From Ciona intestinalis (Eukaryota > Chordata > Ascidiacea > Phlebobranchia > Cionidae), in assembly GCF_000224145.3 (NCBI RefSeq), contig NC_020176.2, forward strand, positions 5,053,187-5,117,186: a stretch of DNA of 64,000 bases, read 5' to 3'. This document shows positions 13,801-23,997 of the stretch, piece after piece. The notes beneath the pieces were generated by a model, which saw nothing but the letters and a program-made list of their open reading frames with translations, was not told the origin of the DNA and ran no database searches. A program made the translations under genes and the position numbers. Positions within the stretch are counted from its first letter, which is position 1. Every line of letters begins with the position of its first letter.

Positions 13801-16800
13801 ACGTCATACTAACCTTTATTACGACACAGACATCAACGAATGCCTATCCGACCCTTGTGCATATGGGAGCAAATGCGTGGATGAGATAAACGACTTCAAG
13901 TGTATTTGTCCACCTGGTAGAAGCGGAAGGAAATGCGAGGACGGTAAGTTATTGTTGTGTAAGTTTCCACCCAAAAGGATATAAATGACCAAACCAACCA
14001 GAAGTCTTCTTATCCACACACTACAATAGCAACCATACTAACCACATAATCCCACAGTGAACGGATCTCCTGGTTCTTGTATTTCTAACGGGATAATTTA
14101 CCCTGATGGTTCGAGATGGAGGGAGTCGTGCAACACATGTACTTGCGTGAGGGGGGAGCTGTCTTGCACCAAGGTGAGGATAACTATATATAGTATCATT
14201 TAAATGGGTTGTATAAGTTGTCACCCATATAGAAAGTAAAGATTATGAACCCACTGTATGGTTCATTACATGGTGTATATACTGCATTGTACCTGCCACG
14301 GTGTATGTGAACAAATGTAACCTATTTATCAACTCGTGGCAGGGTAACGACAGTGTGTGCGTAACTTTTGTGGTTGATTATATGTTGAATATATAAATAT
14401 TATGTATTTACTGTAATCAAAGTTTTGGTAAAATCCAAATTATTGCACAACCCGGTTACCTGTTTGCCGCTTATCTAGCGTCCGGTATACTATTCGATAT
14501 TTATCGCCTACTTTATCCAGGTTTGGTGCGGCCGTAATATCTGCTACACCAAGACGATGCAGAAGAAGAAAAGTTGTCCCGATCACCAGGAATGTAAACT
14601 ACTATCTGTGGATGATTGTTTCACGCCCGACTGCGCCATCCGTGGCGTGTGTGCCAGCGATAATGATCCGGTAGATGGCGATCTTAATCTAACCGACATG
14701 GCAGCAAGATGCCTACCAAGCGCAAGGGGTCAAACAAGTTCAAACTGCGCCAGGATATCTTATGGCTTCAACAGACATCAACTACCAAAGGTAGGTTGTA
14801 TATTACACGCCAAGGTAATTGGTAACTCGTAAGTGGGCACGAGGTGTATGAAACAGAACACCCGTGTTATAACGACTGTCGTTGCCCCGCCATGCGAGGA
14901 TAAATAAGTTGCACAAAAATAGTGTATCTCTGAGTTGTATAAATGCTTTTTCTATTTAATAATTAAATATTTTATCAGGGTGTCTTCGTGTATGACGTAT
15001 GCGCCGTTGTTCGTTCGCTCCCAGGCCTCAGTGCGCATGCGCAGAACCATCTTCTTGTCATTAGATGCGCGGTTTCGGAAGACAATCCTGACGTCATAAT
15101 CGTCACCATTGTAAGTGATACTGTGAACTATGACGTAACAATTAAAGCGACGCTGTTATCTGATTGGACGTCTCCTTATATATTTTATTATATATTATTC
15201 ACCCATAGCGTGTTTTAACGATTGTCGTTTTGTTGCTAATTTCCGTTCTCTTCGTTGTTTTAATATTTGATCTTCGCTTTCGTATTCAAAGAAATAAACT
15301 TTACATTAATTTACCAATCACCTCCATAGACCTCCAACACCACAAACAGCGAGGATGGAACGGCAAGAAGGGCGGCTGAACAACTCGCAGCTTTCCGACC
15401 TGACAGCACCAAATACCCAGTGTTGGCCGCTATTAATGGAATCAACGTGGAGACGACTGAACGAGTGACCAGAGAAGGAGGTACGTTAAAAATATTACTA
15501 ATTATTTTTATAAATCTTCATCACGAATTTGAAATGTGGGATTTTTTCTTCTTTTTTTTTCTTTTTTTCAAAATAATTTAAGATTAAACATTATTTTTTT
15601 ATTTAAAAAAGTTTTAAATCGGCGCGTATATATAACCACACCATTCGTGCGAAATTCGGGCGCAGAGTTAATTAAGTTGACAATAATCAACAAAAATCGT
15701 ATTCAAAATAATAGATAACTTAACTATATTAGTGAGTTTGTACAAAGTACACAGCTACACCGTATGTTAACAGGGATTAATTTCCGTTACGTTTTTAACC
15801 TGTTTTTATAAATAGTTCTAAATATGGCGCTTATTTAAGCGGCGCGTAACTAAAAAAGAGCAAAACTAACAGAATGTGGGAATTGGTAAAAACAGAAAAT
15901 ATGCCTAAAATGACAAATTGGCAAAAAAAAAATTTGAAATTGTTTTAAAAACAAGACTAAATGTGGCGTTTAATTGAACGATAAAAGATAGTCAAACATT
16001 CCCTTCTATGATGTCATAATTAAGCCATTGTTGCGTGTCGTGTAAACATCGTTTCGAGCGCGTTTGACCGTGACGAAATCTTCCGCTACGCTTGGATGAC
16101 GTAACAGTCGCTACATCTGTTGAGGTTATTGTGACGTAACGACCGTGACGTCGACAAACGTTCATAACGTCGAACATGAATGAAATCAATGTGTTGCATT
16201 GTTGCAACATAGATACATTACATGATTTGAATTGGTGGGTATAGTTATATTGAGGGCGGGTGTTTTGCGAAGTTGTAAGTTGGTTCAAACCATGTGTTGT
16301 AGGTTTGGCAACATCGCTTTATATTTTACACAATCGGTGGTTTCGCATGTAACGTATTTTGCCGTTTTGTTCGTTGTTTTAATTAATTTGATCTTCGCTA
16401 TATTGTTTAAAGATATATTAAAACATATAGTAGGGTGGGGAAAGATGGGACACCTTTAGCACATAATATCCAAATATCCTGATCGTGAGAATACGGTTTA
16501 ATTACCTTTTAAATTTGTTTGTTTACTACCAAATGGGACGAGAAAATAGAATGATAAGGTGTCCCATATTACCCCGCCCTACTATATGACTTTCATTATA
16601 CCTGGTGTTATAGTTTCTCTATAACTTACAGCATATTACTTATTTAACTTGATATTTATTTCAATTCATTCTCCGTAGGTCCTGACTATCTGTTGCCGCT
16701 TGGTGCCTCCCTTGCTGCCGTGTTGGTTGGATTGGCCGTCCTCGCGTTGCTATGCTGGTGTGCTGGCCGTCGAAGGAAGAGGAACCTCCGGGCCGAACCC

Positions 16801-18084
16801 AGAAGGTCAATCAATGATATTGGATCCCGAGTGAAATCGGATGATGTTGTTAAGTGCGGGGAGGTTGCTAAGAAGAAAGAAGAGCCAACATCTGACCTCC
16901 TGCTTAACGTGAACCAGTTAAACAACCGAAAGGAGATCGTTATCAATAATATTTACAACAAGAAGTTAATGAACAAACAGCCGAGTTTGGAGAAACTTAC
17001 TGTCAATATATCAAACAAGAATCTCGCTAGTGACGTCACTAATGATGACGTAGAATCTCACCGAAGCAACCGAAGCAGAAGCAGCGTCAAGCGTTATGCG
17101 TCACCTCCGTCGTCCGTTGCGCAAGCCAGTAGCGCGTACCGTCGTGCGGATGACGCGAAACGCAACCCGTCACGTAATTGCTCAACGCATTTCATTCCAT
17201 CTGTCACTAGCGCACATTGCACACGACCCACTCAACATTATGAGTTGCAACGGAGGGGGGCAGTTGATGAACGACGTCATAGGGATTATCATGACGCATC
17301 TGACGAAGATGACGTGTTTGATACGTCACTTCCTGCTCGTGTTTCTTACCACGAGAGCAACCGACTCCTACCAACATGCGACTGCCGACAGCAGGGTACC
17401 TCATGCGCATGCGACGCTCGACAGGTGCAGCGCGTGTACAGACGGGAGTCCCAGGAGGATTTCTCGGAGTCAGAAGAGGTTTCGATGCTCCTGGAGCAAC
17501 CTGGGTCCTCCCAGTGCCGTCCTCATCATCAGAGACGACACAGATGTCATCATAGATGCGAGGAAGGGAGAAGATCTCACCGACATCGATACAGACGTCG
17601 CCCACCTTCCCCAACATACAGAGAGACAGATCTCCCTCATTCAGAGTCCGATGTCTTGGATTCATCGTCATCAAGACTTAACAGACACATCTCGTCATTA
17701 GACGACTCAGCTCTTCCGCCTTACGAGAGCATCGTCGCTGACGATAGGGCGCGCACTGCGTCTCCACCTTGTGGTTGTGGCCGTGGATCACAGACACCGG
17801 TGGTTAGTGCTGCTGAGCAGCCGTTACAATACCATCAATCCCCCCCACCCTCGTACAGTTTACATTGCGCCCGACCCTCCCATCACCGCCACACGAACTC
17901 CTACGAGAATTATTCGTCCCCAGGGTATAGGTCGCCTCCAATTTCGCCAAGATCCGAACTAAGAGAGTCGGATACTTGTCGCCCTCTTGCGGACAGTGAC
18001 GAACGAACCACGTCGTCACTAGGTGACGACTCGAGCGTCGAACTTTTGTCTCGAAACAAATCGTCACATCAAGTCACTGTATAG
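1448..18084 (+). CDS. Jag: Jagged/Serrate-type Notch ligand (5' end outside window), 18 visible exons
   Basis: Type I membrane Notch ligand; it binds Notch on adjacent cells in trans and starts its cleavage. Exons I read: 1448-1561, 4372-4485, 4660-4706, 5689-5862, 6955-7105, 7420-7584, 9186-9299, 9505-9618, 11314-11427, 11788-11904, 13530-13557, 13629-13714, 13830-13943, 14058-14173, 14521-14790, 14979-15110, 15330-15480 and 16679-18084. All junctions are GT-AG and the phases close without a break, giving about 1,175 residues. Twelve EGF repeats are followed by a VWC/cysteine-rich region, a juxtamembrane region, a TM helix and a long tail. Counting back from the last repeat, they align with EGF5-16 of JAG1, including the long EGF10 that opens with CEVIDSCT exactly as in vertebrate Jagged. 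VWC and 16 EGFs separate Jagged/Serrate from Delta. Signal peptide, MNNL, DSL and EGF1-4 must lie upstream. Confidence 0.95.
1562..4371. other. Jagged intron, 2.8 kb
   Basis: AT-rich intron without a recognisable exon. At 4130-4320 it holds three to four near-identical 57-base units (GGGATATTATGTGCTAACGG, then a match to CATCTTACCCCACAG), the end portion of the dispersed MITE described elsewhere. It ends in the branch and acceptor before 4372. Confidence 0.6.
5555..5675 (+). repeat. tRNA-derived SINE remnants with B-box
   Basis: Two B-box-like motifs (CCCAGGTTCAAATTCC near 5568 and CCCAGGTTCGAATCTC near 5651) sit in the intron just before exon 5689. No tRNA cloverleaf or A-box can be fitted, so these are SINE tails rather than tRNA genes. 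Confidence 0.4.
6955..7584 (+). CDS. Jag: Jagged exons for EGF9 and the long EGF10
   Basis: Exon 6955-7105 starts in phase 0 and encodes [17 protein letters not shown], then [14 protein letters not shown] and YEGKNCS match JAG1 EGF9. Exon 7420-7584 follows in phase 1 and encodes [14 protein letters not shown] through GEHCEL. EGF10 of Jagged proteins is longer than the others because of an insert between its second and third cysteines, and this one keeps that insert. The non-AUG-started frames that overlap this exon are shadows. Confidence 0.93.
7740..7832 (+). repeat. CA/CG dinucleotide-type microsatellite
   Basis: Alternating CACACG, CACG and CACA units over about 90 bases inside the intron after EGF10. 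Open frames through it on either strand are artefacts of the repeat. Confidence 0.9.
9186..13943 (+). CDS. Jag: Jagged exons for EGF11-16
   Basis: Seven exons: 9186-9299 ([10 protein letters not shown]), 9505-9618 ([10 protein letters not shown]), 11314-11427 ([12 protein letters not shown]), 11788-11904 ([12 protein letters not shown]), 13530-13557 plus 13629-13714 ([25 protein letters not shown]) and 13830-13943 ([16 protein letters not shown]). All single-EGF exons are phase 1-1. EGF15 is interrupted inside its second cysteine codon by a 71-base intron, leaving a 28-base exon. The order of divergent repeats, such as DQCD and then ST-C without a calcium signature, matches JAG1 EGF13-14, so this is orthologous architecture rather than a generic EGF array. 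Confidence 0.94.
9619..11313. other. Jagged intron, 1.7 kb
   Basis: No exon seen. It includes TGACGTCA palindromes at 9653 and 9898 and otherwise unremarkable sequence. Confidence 0.5.
11938..12240 (+). repeat. 72-base tandem repeat, about four units
   Basis: Unit begins ATGATGTATTCATACACC and includes CTCATGCTCACTGTCGAG and ATAACATGGGTGTCTTCTTA. There are four consecutive copies with a few substitutions. Single partial copies lie at 1-80, 13719-13780 and 21775-21805, so the tandem array grew from a dispersed element. Confidence 0.85.
14058..14790 (+). CDS. Jag: Jagged VWC / cysteine-rich domain exons
   Basis: Exon 14058-14173 encodes a partial von Willebrand factor C fold ([16 protein letters not shown], then CNTCTC), close to JAG1 PDGAKW and CNTCQC. 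Exon 14521-14790 continues in phase 0 with [15 protein letters not shown] and DDCFTPDC, and ends in the [10 protein letters not shown] region that corresponds to JAG1 NCANITFTFN. This membrane-proximal module separates Jagged/Serrate ligands from Delta ligands. Confidence 0.93.
14979..15480 (+). CDS. Jag: Jagged juxtamembrane ectodomain exons
   Basis: Exons 14979-15110 and 15330-15480 (phase 0, then ending in phase 1) encode the region between the cysteine-rich domain and the membrane. The [14 protein letters not shown] and [12 protein letters not shown] segments align by position with JAG1 HICSELRNLNIL and IACEPSPS. A region of this kind carries the ADAM cleavage site in vertebrate ligands; I see no specific cleavage motif here. 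Confidence 0.88.
16429..16583 (+). mobile_element. MITE with terminal inverted repeats (155 bases)
   Basis: Starts AGTAGGGTGGGGAAAGATGG and ends in the reverse complement (GGTGTCCCATATTACCCCGC, then CCTACT), flanked by ATAT on both sides, so the target is TA-rich. It has no coding capacity. Related full or partial copies occur at about 21049-21236, 24120-24195, 34230-34372, 40552-40735, 47240-47365, 47621-47815 and 49835-50030, always in introns or intergenic DNA. The internal part CACATAATATCCAAATATCC recurs among copies. The ends resemble a non-autonomous DNA transposon; the superfamily cannot be assigned from the sequence alone. Confidence 0.75.
16679..18084 (+). CDS. Jag: Jagged terminal exon: transmembrane helix and long cytoplasmic tail
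   Basis: The exon enters in phase 1. It encodes a hydrophobic helix ([19 protein letters not shown] onward, about 16690-16764), a basic stop-transfer (GRRRKRN) and then about 439 cytoplasmic residues ending at TAG 18082-18084. The tail is rich in Ser, Arg, His and Asp. It carries LPPY (17713-17724) and PPSY (17845-17856), which fit LPxY/PPxY motifs for WW domains, and the C-terminus VTV fits a class II PDZ ligand, as does YIV in JAG1. The tail is several times longer than that of JAG1. Long open frames on the other strand here are shadows of the coding bias. Confidence 0.93.
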
Positions 18085-18498
18085 CAGTTCTGTGTTCTTT
18101 TATTTAAATCTTCTTACCTATTAAGTACCCAGAGCGGCAGTTTGCTAGTGCGGCACAAACTGCAACTGAGGCGATTGCGACAATTATGTCGTGATAACGC
18201 GGCTTGCACTTTTATTTCAAACGCTGTGCACATGTATCCTCTAGCTTTTCGTTCGTTCTTTTCACGTCGTCGGCTTCTTAACAAGTTTTTTGTTCAATCG
18301 TGTCCTTCGTAGCGTCTGCTACAACCGTCGTAATCACGTTCAAACTAATCATGGATATTTTGCTACTTTCCTATTTATTTATCAACTTTTTAGTTATCAC
18401 GACCGGCCATTTATGTTCATGTTATAAAACGACCGGCTGGTTTGAAAATATAATTTCACTTCTTTTTCCGACGTCTTTTAATAACTGTATTCGTTGTA

Positions 18499-18504
18499 AA
18501 TAAA
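18499..18504 (+). terminator. Jagged polyadenylation signal
   Basis: AATAAA lies 415 bases after the Jagged stop codon. The sequence then turns into AT-rich low-complexity DNA, so this is the likely mRNA 3' end. Confidence 0.6.
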
Positions 18505-18865
18505 ATTCCCGGCGACGAAAAAATTTTGTTTTGAAGTTTGTTAGAAATCACATTGAACAAAAACAGAGACATTTTGTCACAGGAGTAAAGTGGCCCATCG
18601 TTATTATATAGAAATTCCACCTTTTTTAAAATTTTTTTTTTCTATTTAAATTTAATTTTTAATATAACATTTTTATAGCTTTACTAGGGGTGTTGTTATT
18701 AAATTTAAAAAGAAAAGAAAGTTCAAAATGAAAATTAAATTTTAAATGGAAATGGAATATGAAAATATTTAAATGGAATTAAAAAAAAAGATTTAAAATA
18801 AAAATGCAATTTAAAATGACACTGTAATCAAAAATTAAACATGAAATTTGAAATCAAAAAGAAAA

Positions 18866-19470
18866 GTTTTCACATTTCACATTTCACATTTCACATTTCA
18901 CATTTCACATTTCACATTTCACATTTCACANNNNNNNNNNNNNNNNNNNNNNNNNNNNNNNNNNNNNNNNNNNNNNNNNNNNNNNNNNNNNNNNNNNNNN
19001 NNNNNNNNNNNNNNNNNNNNNNNNNNNNNNNNNNNNNNNNNNNNNNNNNNNNNNNNNNNNNNNNNNNNNNNNNNNNNNNNNNNNNNNNNNNNNNNNNNNN
19101 NNNNNNNNNNNNNNNNNNNNNNNNNNNNNNNNNNNNNNNNNNNNNNNNNNNNNNNNNNNNNNNNNNNNNNNNNNNNNNNNNNNNNNNNNNNNNNNNNNNN
19201 NNNNNNNNNNNNNNNNNNNNNNNNNNNNNNNNNNNNNNNNNNNNNNNNNNNNNNNNNNNNNNNNNNNNNNNNNNNNNNNNNNNNNNNNNNNNNNNNNNNN
19301 NNNNNNNNNNNNNNNNNNNNNNNNNNNNNNNNNNCACATTTCACATTGTACATTTTACATTTTACATTTTACATTTTACATTTTATATTTTATATTTTAT
19401 ATTTTATATTTTATATTTTATATTTTATATTTTATATTTTATATTTTATATTTTATATTTTATATTTTAT
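18866..19470 (+). repeat. Heptamer satellite interrupted by a gap
   Basis: CACATTT repeats run into the N block at 18931; after it the unit changes to CATTTTA-like and then to TATATTT-like heptamers up to 19470. The 7-base period is kept across the gap. Open frames spanning it are meaningless. Confidence 0.9.
18931..19334. other. Assembly gap (404 N)
   Basis: Run of N inside a heptamer satellite, so a repeat-collapse gap is likely. Confidence 0.99.
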
Positions 19471-20237
19471 TCAAATCAAATTTAAAATAAAAATAAAATT
19501 AAAATAAAAAAAAACAAATTTTTAAAATAAAAATGAATTCAAAAAAAAAAATTCAAAAAATTAAAATAAAATTAAAAAAAAAAATTTAAATAGAAAATAA
19601 AATTTAAAACAAAAACAAAATTATAAATAAAAATGAAATTTAGAATAACAATGAAATTTAAAATAAAAATTGAATATAAAATACAAGTTAAATTTAACTA
19701 AATATGAAAATTAAAATTAGGATAAAAAAAAAATGAAATTTACATAAAAATGGAATTTAAAATGAAAATAAAATTTTAAATAAAAATAAAATAGAAATTT
19801 GAAATAAAAATACAATTGAAAAAAATTAAATTTAACATAAAATTTAAATAAAATTTAATTTAAAATCTAAATTAAATTAAAAATTAAAATAGAATTTAAA
19901 ATGAAAATAAAATTTTAAATAAAAATAGAATTAAAAAAAAAAATTACAAAATTTGAAATTTTTATGTGATAACGATGGGCCACCATAATTGTCCAATTTT
20001 GTTTTCAGTCTTCTTTGTTTGTTTCTACTTTGTCTATTTTTATCTGTGTTTGGGCTAATTTTTGTCCATGTTTAGCCCACTTGACAAACTGTCCTAAAAC
20101 ACCCTTAAGGCACCTGACAAATGTTATGTCGAAAATTCTTTTAATTTAATATTTGTTTTCATAACTGGCACTTGTTGTTTCAACCTACTCATCCCACATA
20201 ACGAATCAACCACACACTTGCAGATTTAATGATGTTG

Positions 20238-20243
20238 TTTATT
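20238..20243 (-). terminator. Polyadenylation signal of the coiled-coil gene
   Basis: TTTATT on the plus strand reads AATAAA on the minus strand, about 135 bases past the TGA at 20378-20380. Confidence 0.55.
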
Positions 20244-20377
20244 TATAATACAGTGATTGTGCAAAGTGATATTTACTACATGTAGTGAAAATAATACAAT
20301 GATTAGAAAAGTGTTTCATGATAAATTTTAAAAGTGCATTAGATTTTACAAAAACTACAAAACTTGTGCAACATTAT

Positions 20378-23300
20378 TCATTGCAGTGCACGTTGTTTCT
20401 CATGAATCGTTAATTCCATGATTTTCATTTCCTTCAACAAAACTTCTCTTTGCGTTTCAATCTTCATAATCTCGTTGCGGTAAAACTCAGCGTCTTTATC
20501 TATGAATTTATATATAGTTGTTCAGAAAATCACAAATAAATAAAATAAAAAGTAGAAAGTTACTGTATAGTAGTAACATAAAAATAAGAAGGGTCCAAGT
20601 TTGTATTGATGCTAACGGGGGTCACTTTCAACATCATTTAAAATTGTCATTTATATTTACCCCATGGATTCTATACTGAAACATGTCTGTTAATAAATAA
20701 AAATGTGCTTAGTGACTTTCAGAACACCCTGTATTACACTTAATATGTGGTTGCCACTCCCATGCCCATAGTCGTTGTGAAGCTATTGCAGTGTGTGGAT
20801 AAGCAGACATGACCACACAAGCCACACAAACACACTCACCTCCATTGTTTTGTTTCTCAGCAATTGCGTTTTGGTTTTCCACACAAGCGACCAAGTGGTG
20901 ATTGTACCAATCAAGTTTGTCGTTTAAACGAGATATTTGTTGTTGAACCACAGTGTGTGGAGTGCTTGGTACCAGAGAAGTGTGAACCAACCCTGGTTGA
21001 AGTATTCTACACAAAGACACGATGTATTACATTCGATATGATATACAATGCAGTGGGGTAGGATGGGATACGTTAGCACCTACATTTGATATTTATTAAT
21101 CGTGTTTTATAAAAAGCTTTTTTAGAGTCTTGAGGTTTCAGTTTTATAACTTTGTAAATATTTTTTGTTTATCACCAAATAGTACGATAAAAGAAAATGA
21201 AAACAGGATCTGTTTTACTCCACACTACTATATTTATTGAGTAATAAAATGTGCAAAAGCTAATCCCACATTTTCCACGATATTTAAGTCATATATTAGC
21301 AACAACCCAAACATTGCAGCGTAATAAACCTCAATTTATATAAATGTAATGATATGTTGTAATGATGGGTTCGTAAGTTACCTTACTGTTTTATATTTTC
21401 ATGATCTTTAAGTTTTGCGTGAACCGTTGTGTTTTTAAGAGTCGATCGCATGGTTTGTTAAGTGACATGCAGTTCCCCTTGGTTGTGTTATCGCGCGCAC
21501 GGGCCGATTGGCAATACAAGAGATTAAACGTTACATAAACCTACATTGGTTTTGCTCGATCTGGATTTGCAAGTTGTAGCATTCTTCTTGTTACTGATTG
21601 TTGTTGTTGGAAGGTTGGTTTGTATTTGATCATATTTGTTAATGTGTTGCTGGATTGGAAGTTGCCGTATTTCATCATCCGTGTGAGGAACGCCTGGTGG
21701 GAATGAAACTTGTTTATATTCTGTTAAATACAGAAGGGATTCAATACACAGTGTTGTACACTATACATGGTGGCTCTATACACCTCATGCTCACTGTCGG
21801 GTTATAAAAACATTAATTGTAGATTGTAACTTGTGTGTTTTAACGCTGGGTGTTATAGAGCTTGTTTTCTGTATGGCCGACAATTTATACAACCCATTAG
21901 TGACCACTGAGTTGGAGCAATTGTTGTAAGTGCCTACCCAAAGCATACACAGCCACGAGGGGGGCAATGTCAGGCTTAAATACCCCATATTCTGTCCACT
22001 GGTCTATGCCAGCCGATGAGTACCGTAAGTGAGACTTGAACCTTGTACCCCACACCAACTCACCTTGGTTGAAAACACATCAGAAGTTGGTGTGATGACA
22101 TCAGTATCAACAAGATGATCAAGGATGCTCAAACTCAAATCTTTTCCTTCAACCCTGGATAAAGTGGTTGAATCACCTGATCCACCAGATCTTGCACGAG
22201 TGAAGAACAAATCTTCGCAAGCGATTTTCAAACCCTGGGAATATTGCGAATGTTTAATGTGTTTTGCGTTGAAACTTTGGTCTTTTAAGTTAATACAGCG
22301 TGCTTGTGTAATGAAGTAATCTTGCAACAGGATATCACCCTTATAGAATAGAATCTCTATTACTGAATGTCTATAAACTGCCTCAGTGAGGTCTAGATGG
22401 TAGCACCCTGGGTGTTGGGGTAATAAACCACCCCCAGGTCTCAGGTGTGCCTCACTGAAGACCTCACCCTTACAGAATAGAATTTCTATTACTGAGTGTC
22501 TATAAACTGCCTCAGTGGGACCTAGATTGTAGGATCCTGGGTGTTGGCTGTCTATGGAAGGGACCATGAACTATGAAAAGTTGTGACAAAGCTGTAGTGT
22601 ATGAAGTATATCATGATAGGTGTTATGTAAGTATATATGTTGAGTGTCTCAAATTATAACCATCAACACACCTTGTAAAAAGCTCTCAAGAAATACGGGT
22701 CTGCATCGTCGTCCATTTGCCCCACAGTAATATGAGCAAAACAATGAAGGACCACCATCATGAAGTCACCAACAGATGAAAGGTGGTCTACTCGTATGTA
22801 GAGGGTTTGAGAGGAATGTTGGTAGAAGAAGGAACGACGGAACGCGTTGCGATCATATTTATTCTCAGGAACACAGGTGGCTATCAGTATAGAAACATCT
22901 TTCTGTGGGTTGGAAATAATGTTAAACATAAAGCATGAGGTTGCTTCAAGATACGATGTATTTGAACTGCTGTGGCAGATTTCATATTAACGTGTTTGTA
23001 TCTCATTCAGGTTATGACTTTATAATAATTGTTTCGAAAATATAAAAAATAAACACCAATATGGAAGCTGAAGTTTACCAGAAGGGCTGTTTATTATGTA
23101 ATTATTTTAAGAAACAATTTAATGACAAATTTAAATCAAGGTTACAATTAGTATAAACTCATTATACTATAGCAGATGTTTCACCAAGTCTACTCAGTCT
23201 TTTACAAGCACTGATGATGCCAACAGTTTTTGGTGTATGTTATACAAAATCTTAATATGAATATCAAGGTTACAATTATCGAGTATAGACTCATTATAAT

Positions 23301-23997
23301 ATAGCAGATGTTTCACCAAGTCTACTCAGTCTTTTACAAGCACTGATACAACAGTACAGTTTATTGCTATATATAGTTCTAAATAAGACTTACATCCATT
23401 TCAAACACAGGTTTGAGCATCTTAGCAACAAACAAGCCAAACTTGTAGACAATATATTGGTTAGGAGCAAGTTTGTGTGTTTCCAATGTCACAAGTGAAC
23501 CATCCATCATCCATTGCGCGTCCTGTGGGAATAACATCAACTATTAGTTGCTGGCATAAAAACTAATGTAGATTATTCTGTAACATTTTGTTCATGTCAT
23601 GCAACGAGGTTTTATTCCAGAAGTGTAATAATACAAAAATTTTAAAGAAATATAGTTTGTAAAAACTGATTGTCAACACAGTAACTACAGTTCTGTGTGT
23701 ATATCAAAACCGGGAGATCCCAGGTTCGAATCCCACTGTGGTAACTACAGTTCTGTGTGTATATCAAAACCGGGAGATCCCAGGTTCGAATCCCACTGTG
23801 GTAACTACAGTTCTGTGTGTATATCGAAACCGGGAGATCCCAGGTTCGAATCCCACTGTGGTAACTACAGTACCATCACACACAACCAACTATAACGCAA
23901 TACTTACATTAATATCAATAAATGGCGTGGTAGTTGCGCCGTTAATTCGATTCTTCTCAAAACTTGATCTTAGTTTTGTGTCCAAGACTTCGAGTTC
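20378..23997 (-). CDS. Coiled-coil gene, C-terminal globular domain and tail
   Basis: Exons 23908-23997, 23394-23522, 22672-22902, 22064-22339, 21545-21693, 20840-21006 and 20378-20499. The first part is mixed hydrophobic and looks folded: QYIVYKFGLFVAKMLKP, DVSILIATCVPENKY, RRSFFYQHSSQTLYIRVDHL, then FMMVVLHCFAHITVGQM and DPYFLRAFYK. The next exon continues with LKIACEDLFFTRARSG. After FLTRMMKYGNFQ, a final coiled coil (DKDAEFYRNEIMKIETQ onward) ends at TGA 20378-20380. HCFAH (22732-22746) has the spacing of a zincin HExxH with Cys in place of the catalytic Glu. The phase of exon 22064-22339 needs the acceptor at 22340-22341, which lies in repeat sequence. Confidence 0.78.

Larger units (their letters stand above)
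18085..20377. other. Jagged 3' UTR, AT-rich low-complexity DNA and intergenic space
   Basis: 3' UTR to about 18520. After that come AT-rich A-runs with AAATTTAAAAT-like words from 18590 to 19960, a heptamer satellite and a gap. No gene is supported. At 20238-20243 the minus strand reads AATAAA, about 135 bases beyond the stop of the coiled-coil gene, and is its likely polyadenylation signal. Confidence 0.7.

Noticed and set aside
17207..17674. 155-codon open frame on the minus strand inside the Jagged tail
   Set aside because: It lies antisense to a well-supported coding exon and has no recognisable protein features; a shadow of codon bias.
17096..17701. 201-codon second plus-strand frame inside the Jagged tail
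   Set aside because: Overlaps the supported Jagged frame over its length; composition follows repeated Arg/Ser/His codons out of frame.
18841..19507. Long open frames across 18841-19507, 33053-33990 and 58416-59328
   Set aside because: They exist only because N runs and simple repeats contain no stop codons.
22064..22320. Acceptor at 22321-22322 for the exon ending at 22064
   Set aside because: It has a good-looking AG but gives phase 1, while the upstream donor at 22671 is phase 0; the acceptor at 22340-22341 restores the frame.
22004..22567. Single 187-codon minus-strand gene
   Set aside because: It merges a real exon (22064-22339) with intron made of two copies of a dispersed repeat.
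23680..23872. CRISPR-like array
   Set aside because: Units are contiguous with no unique spacers, in a eukaryotic intron, and carry a tRNA-type B-box.
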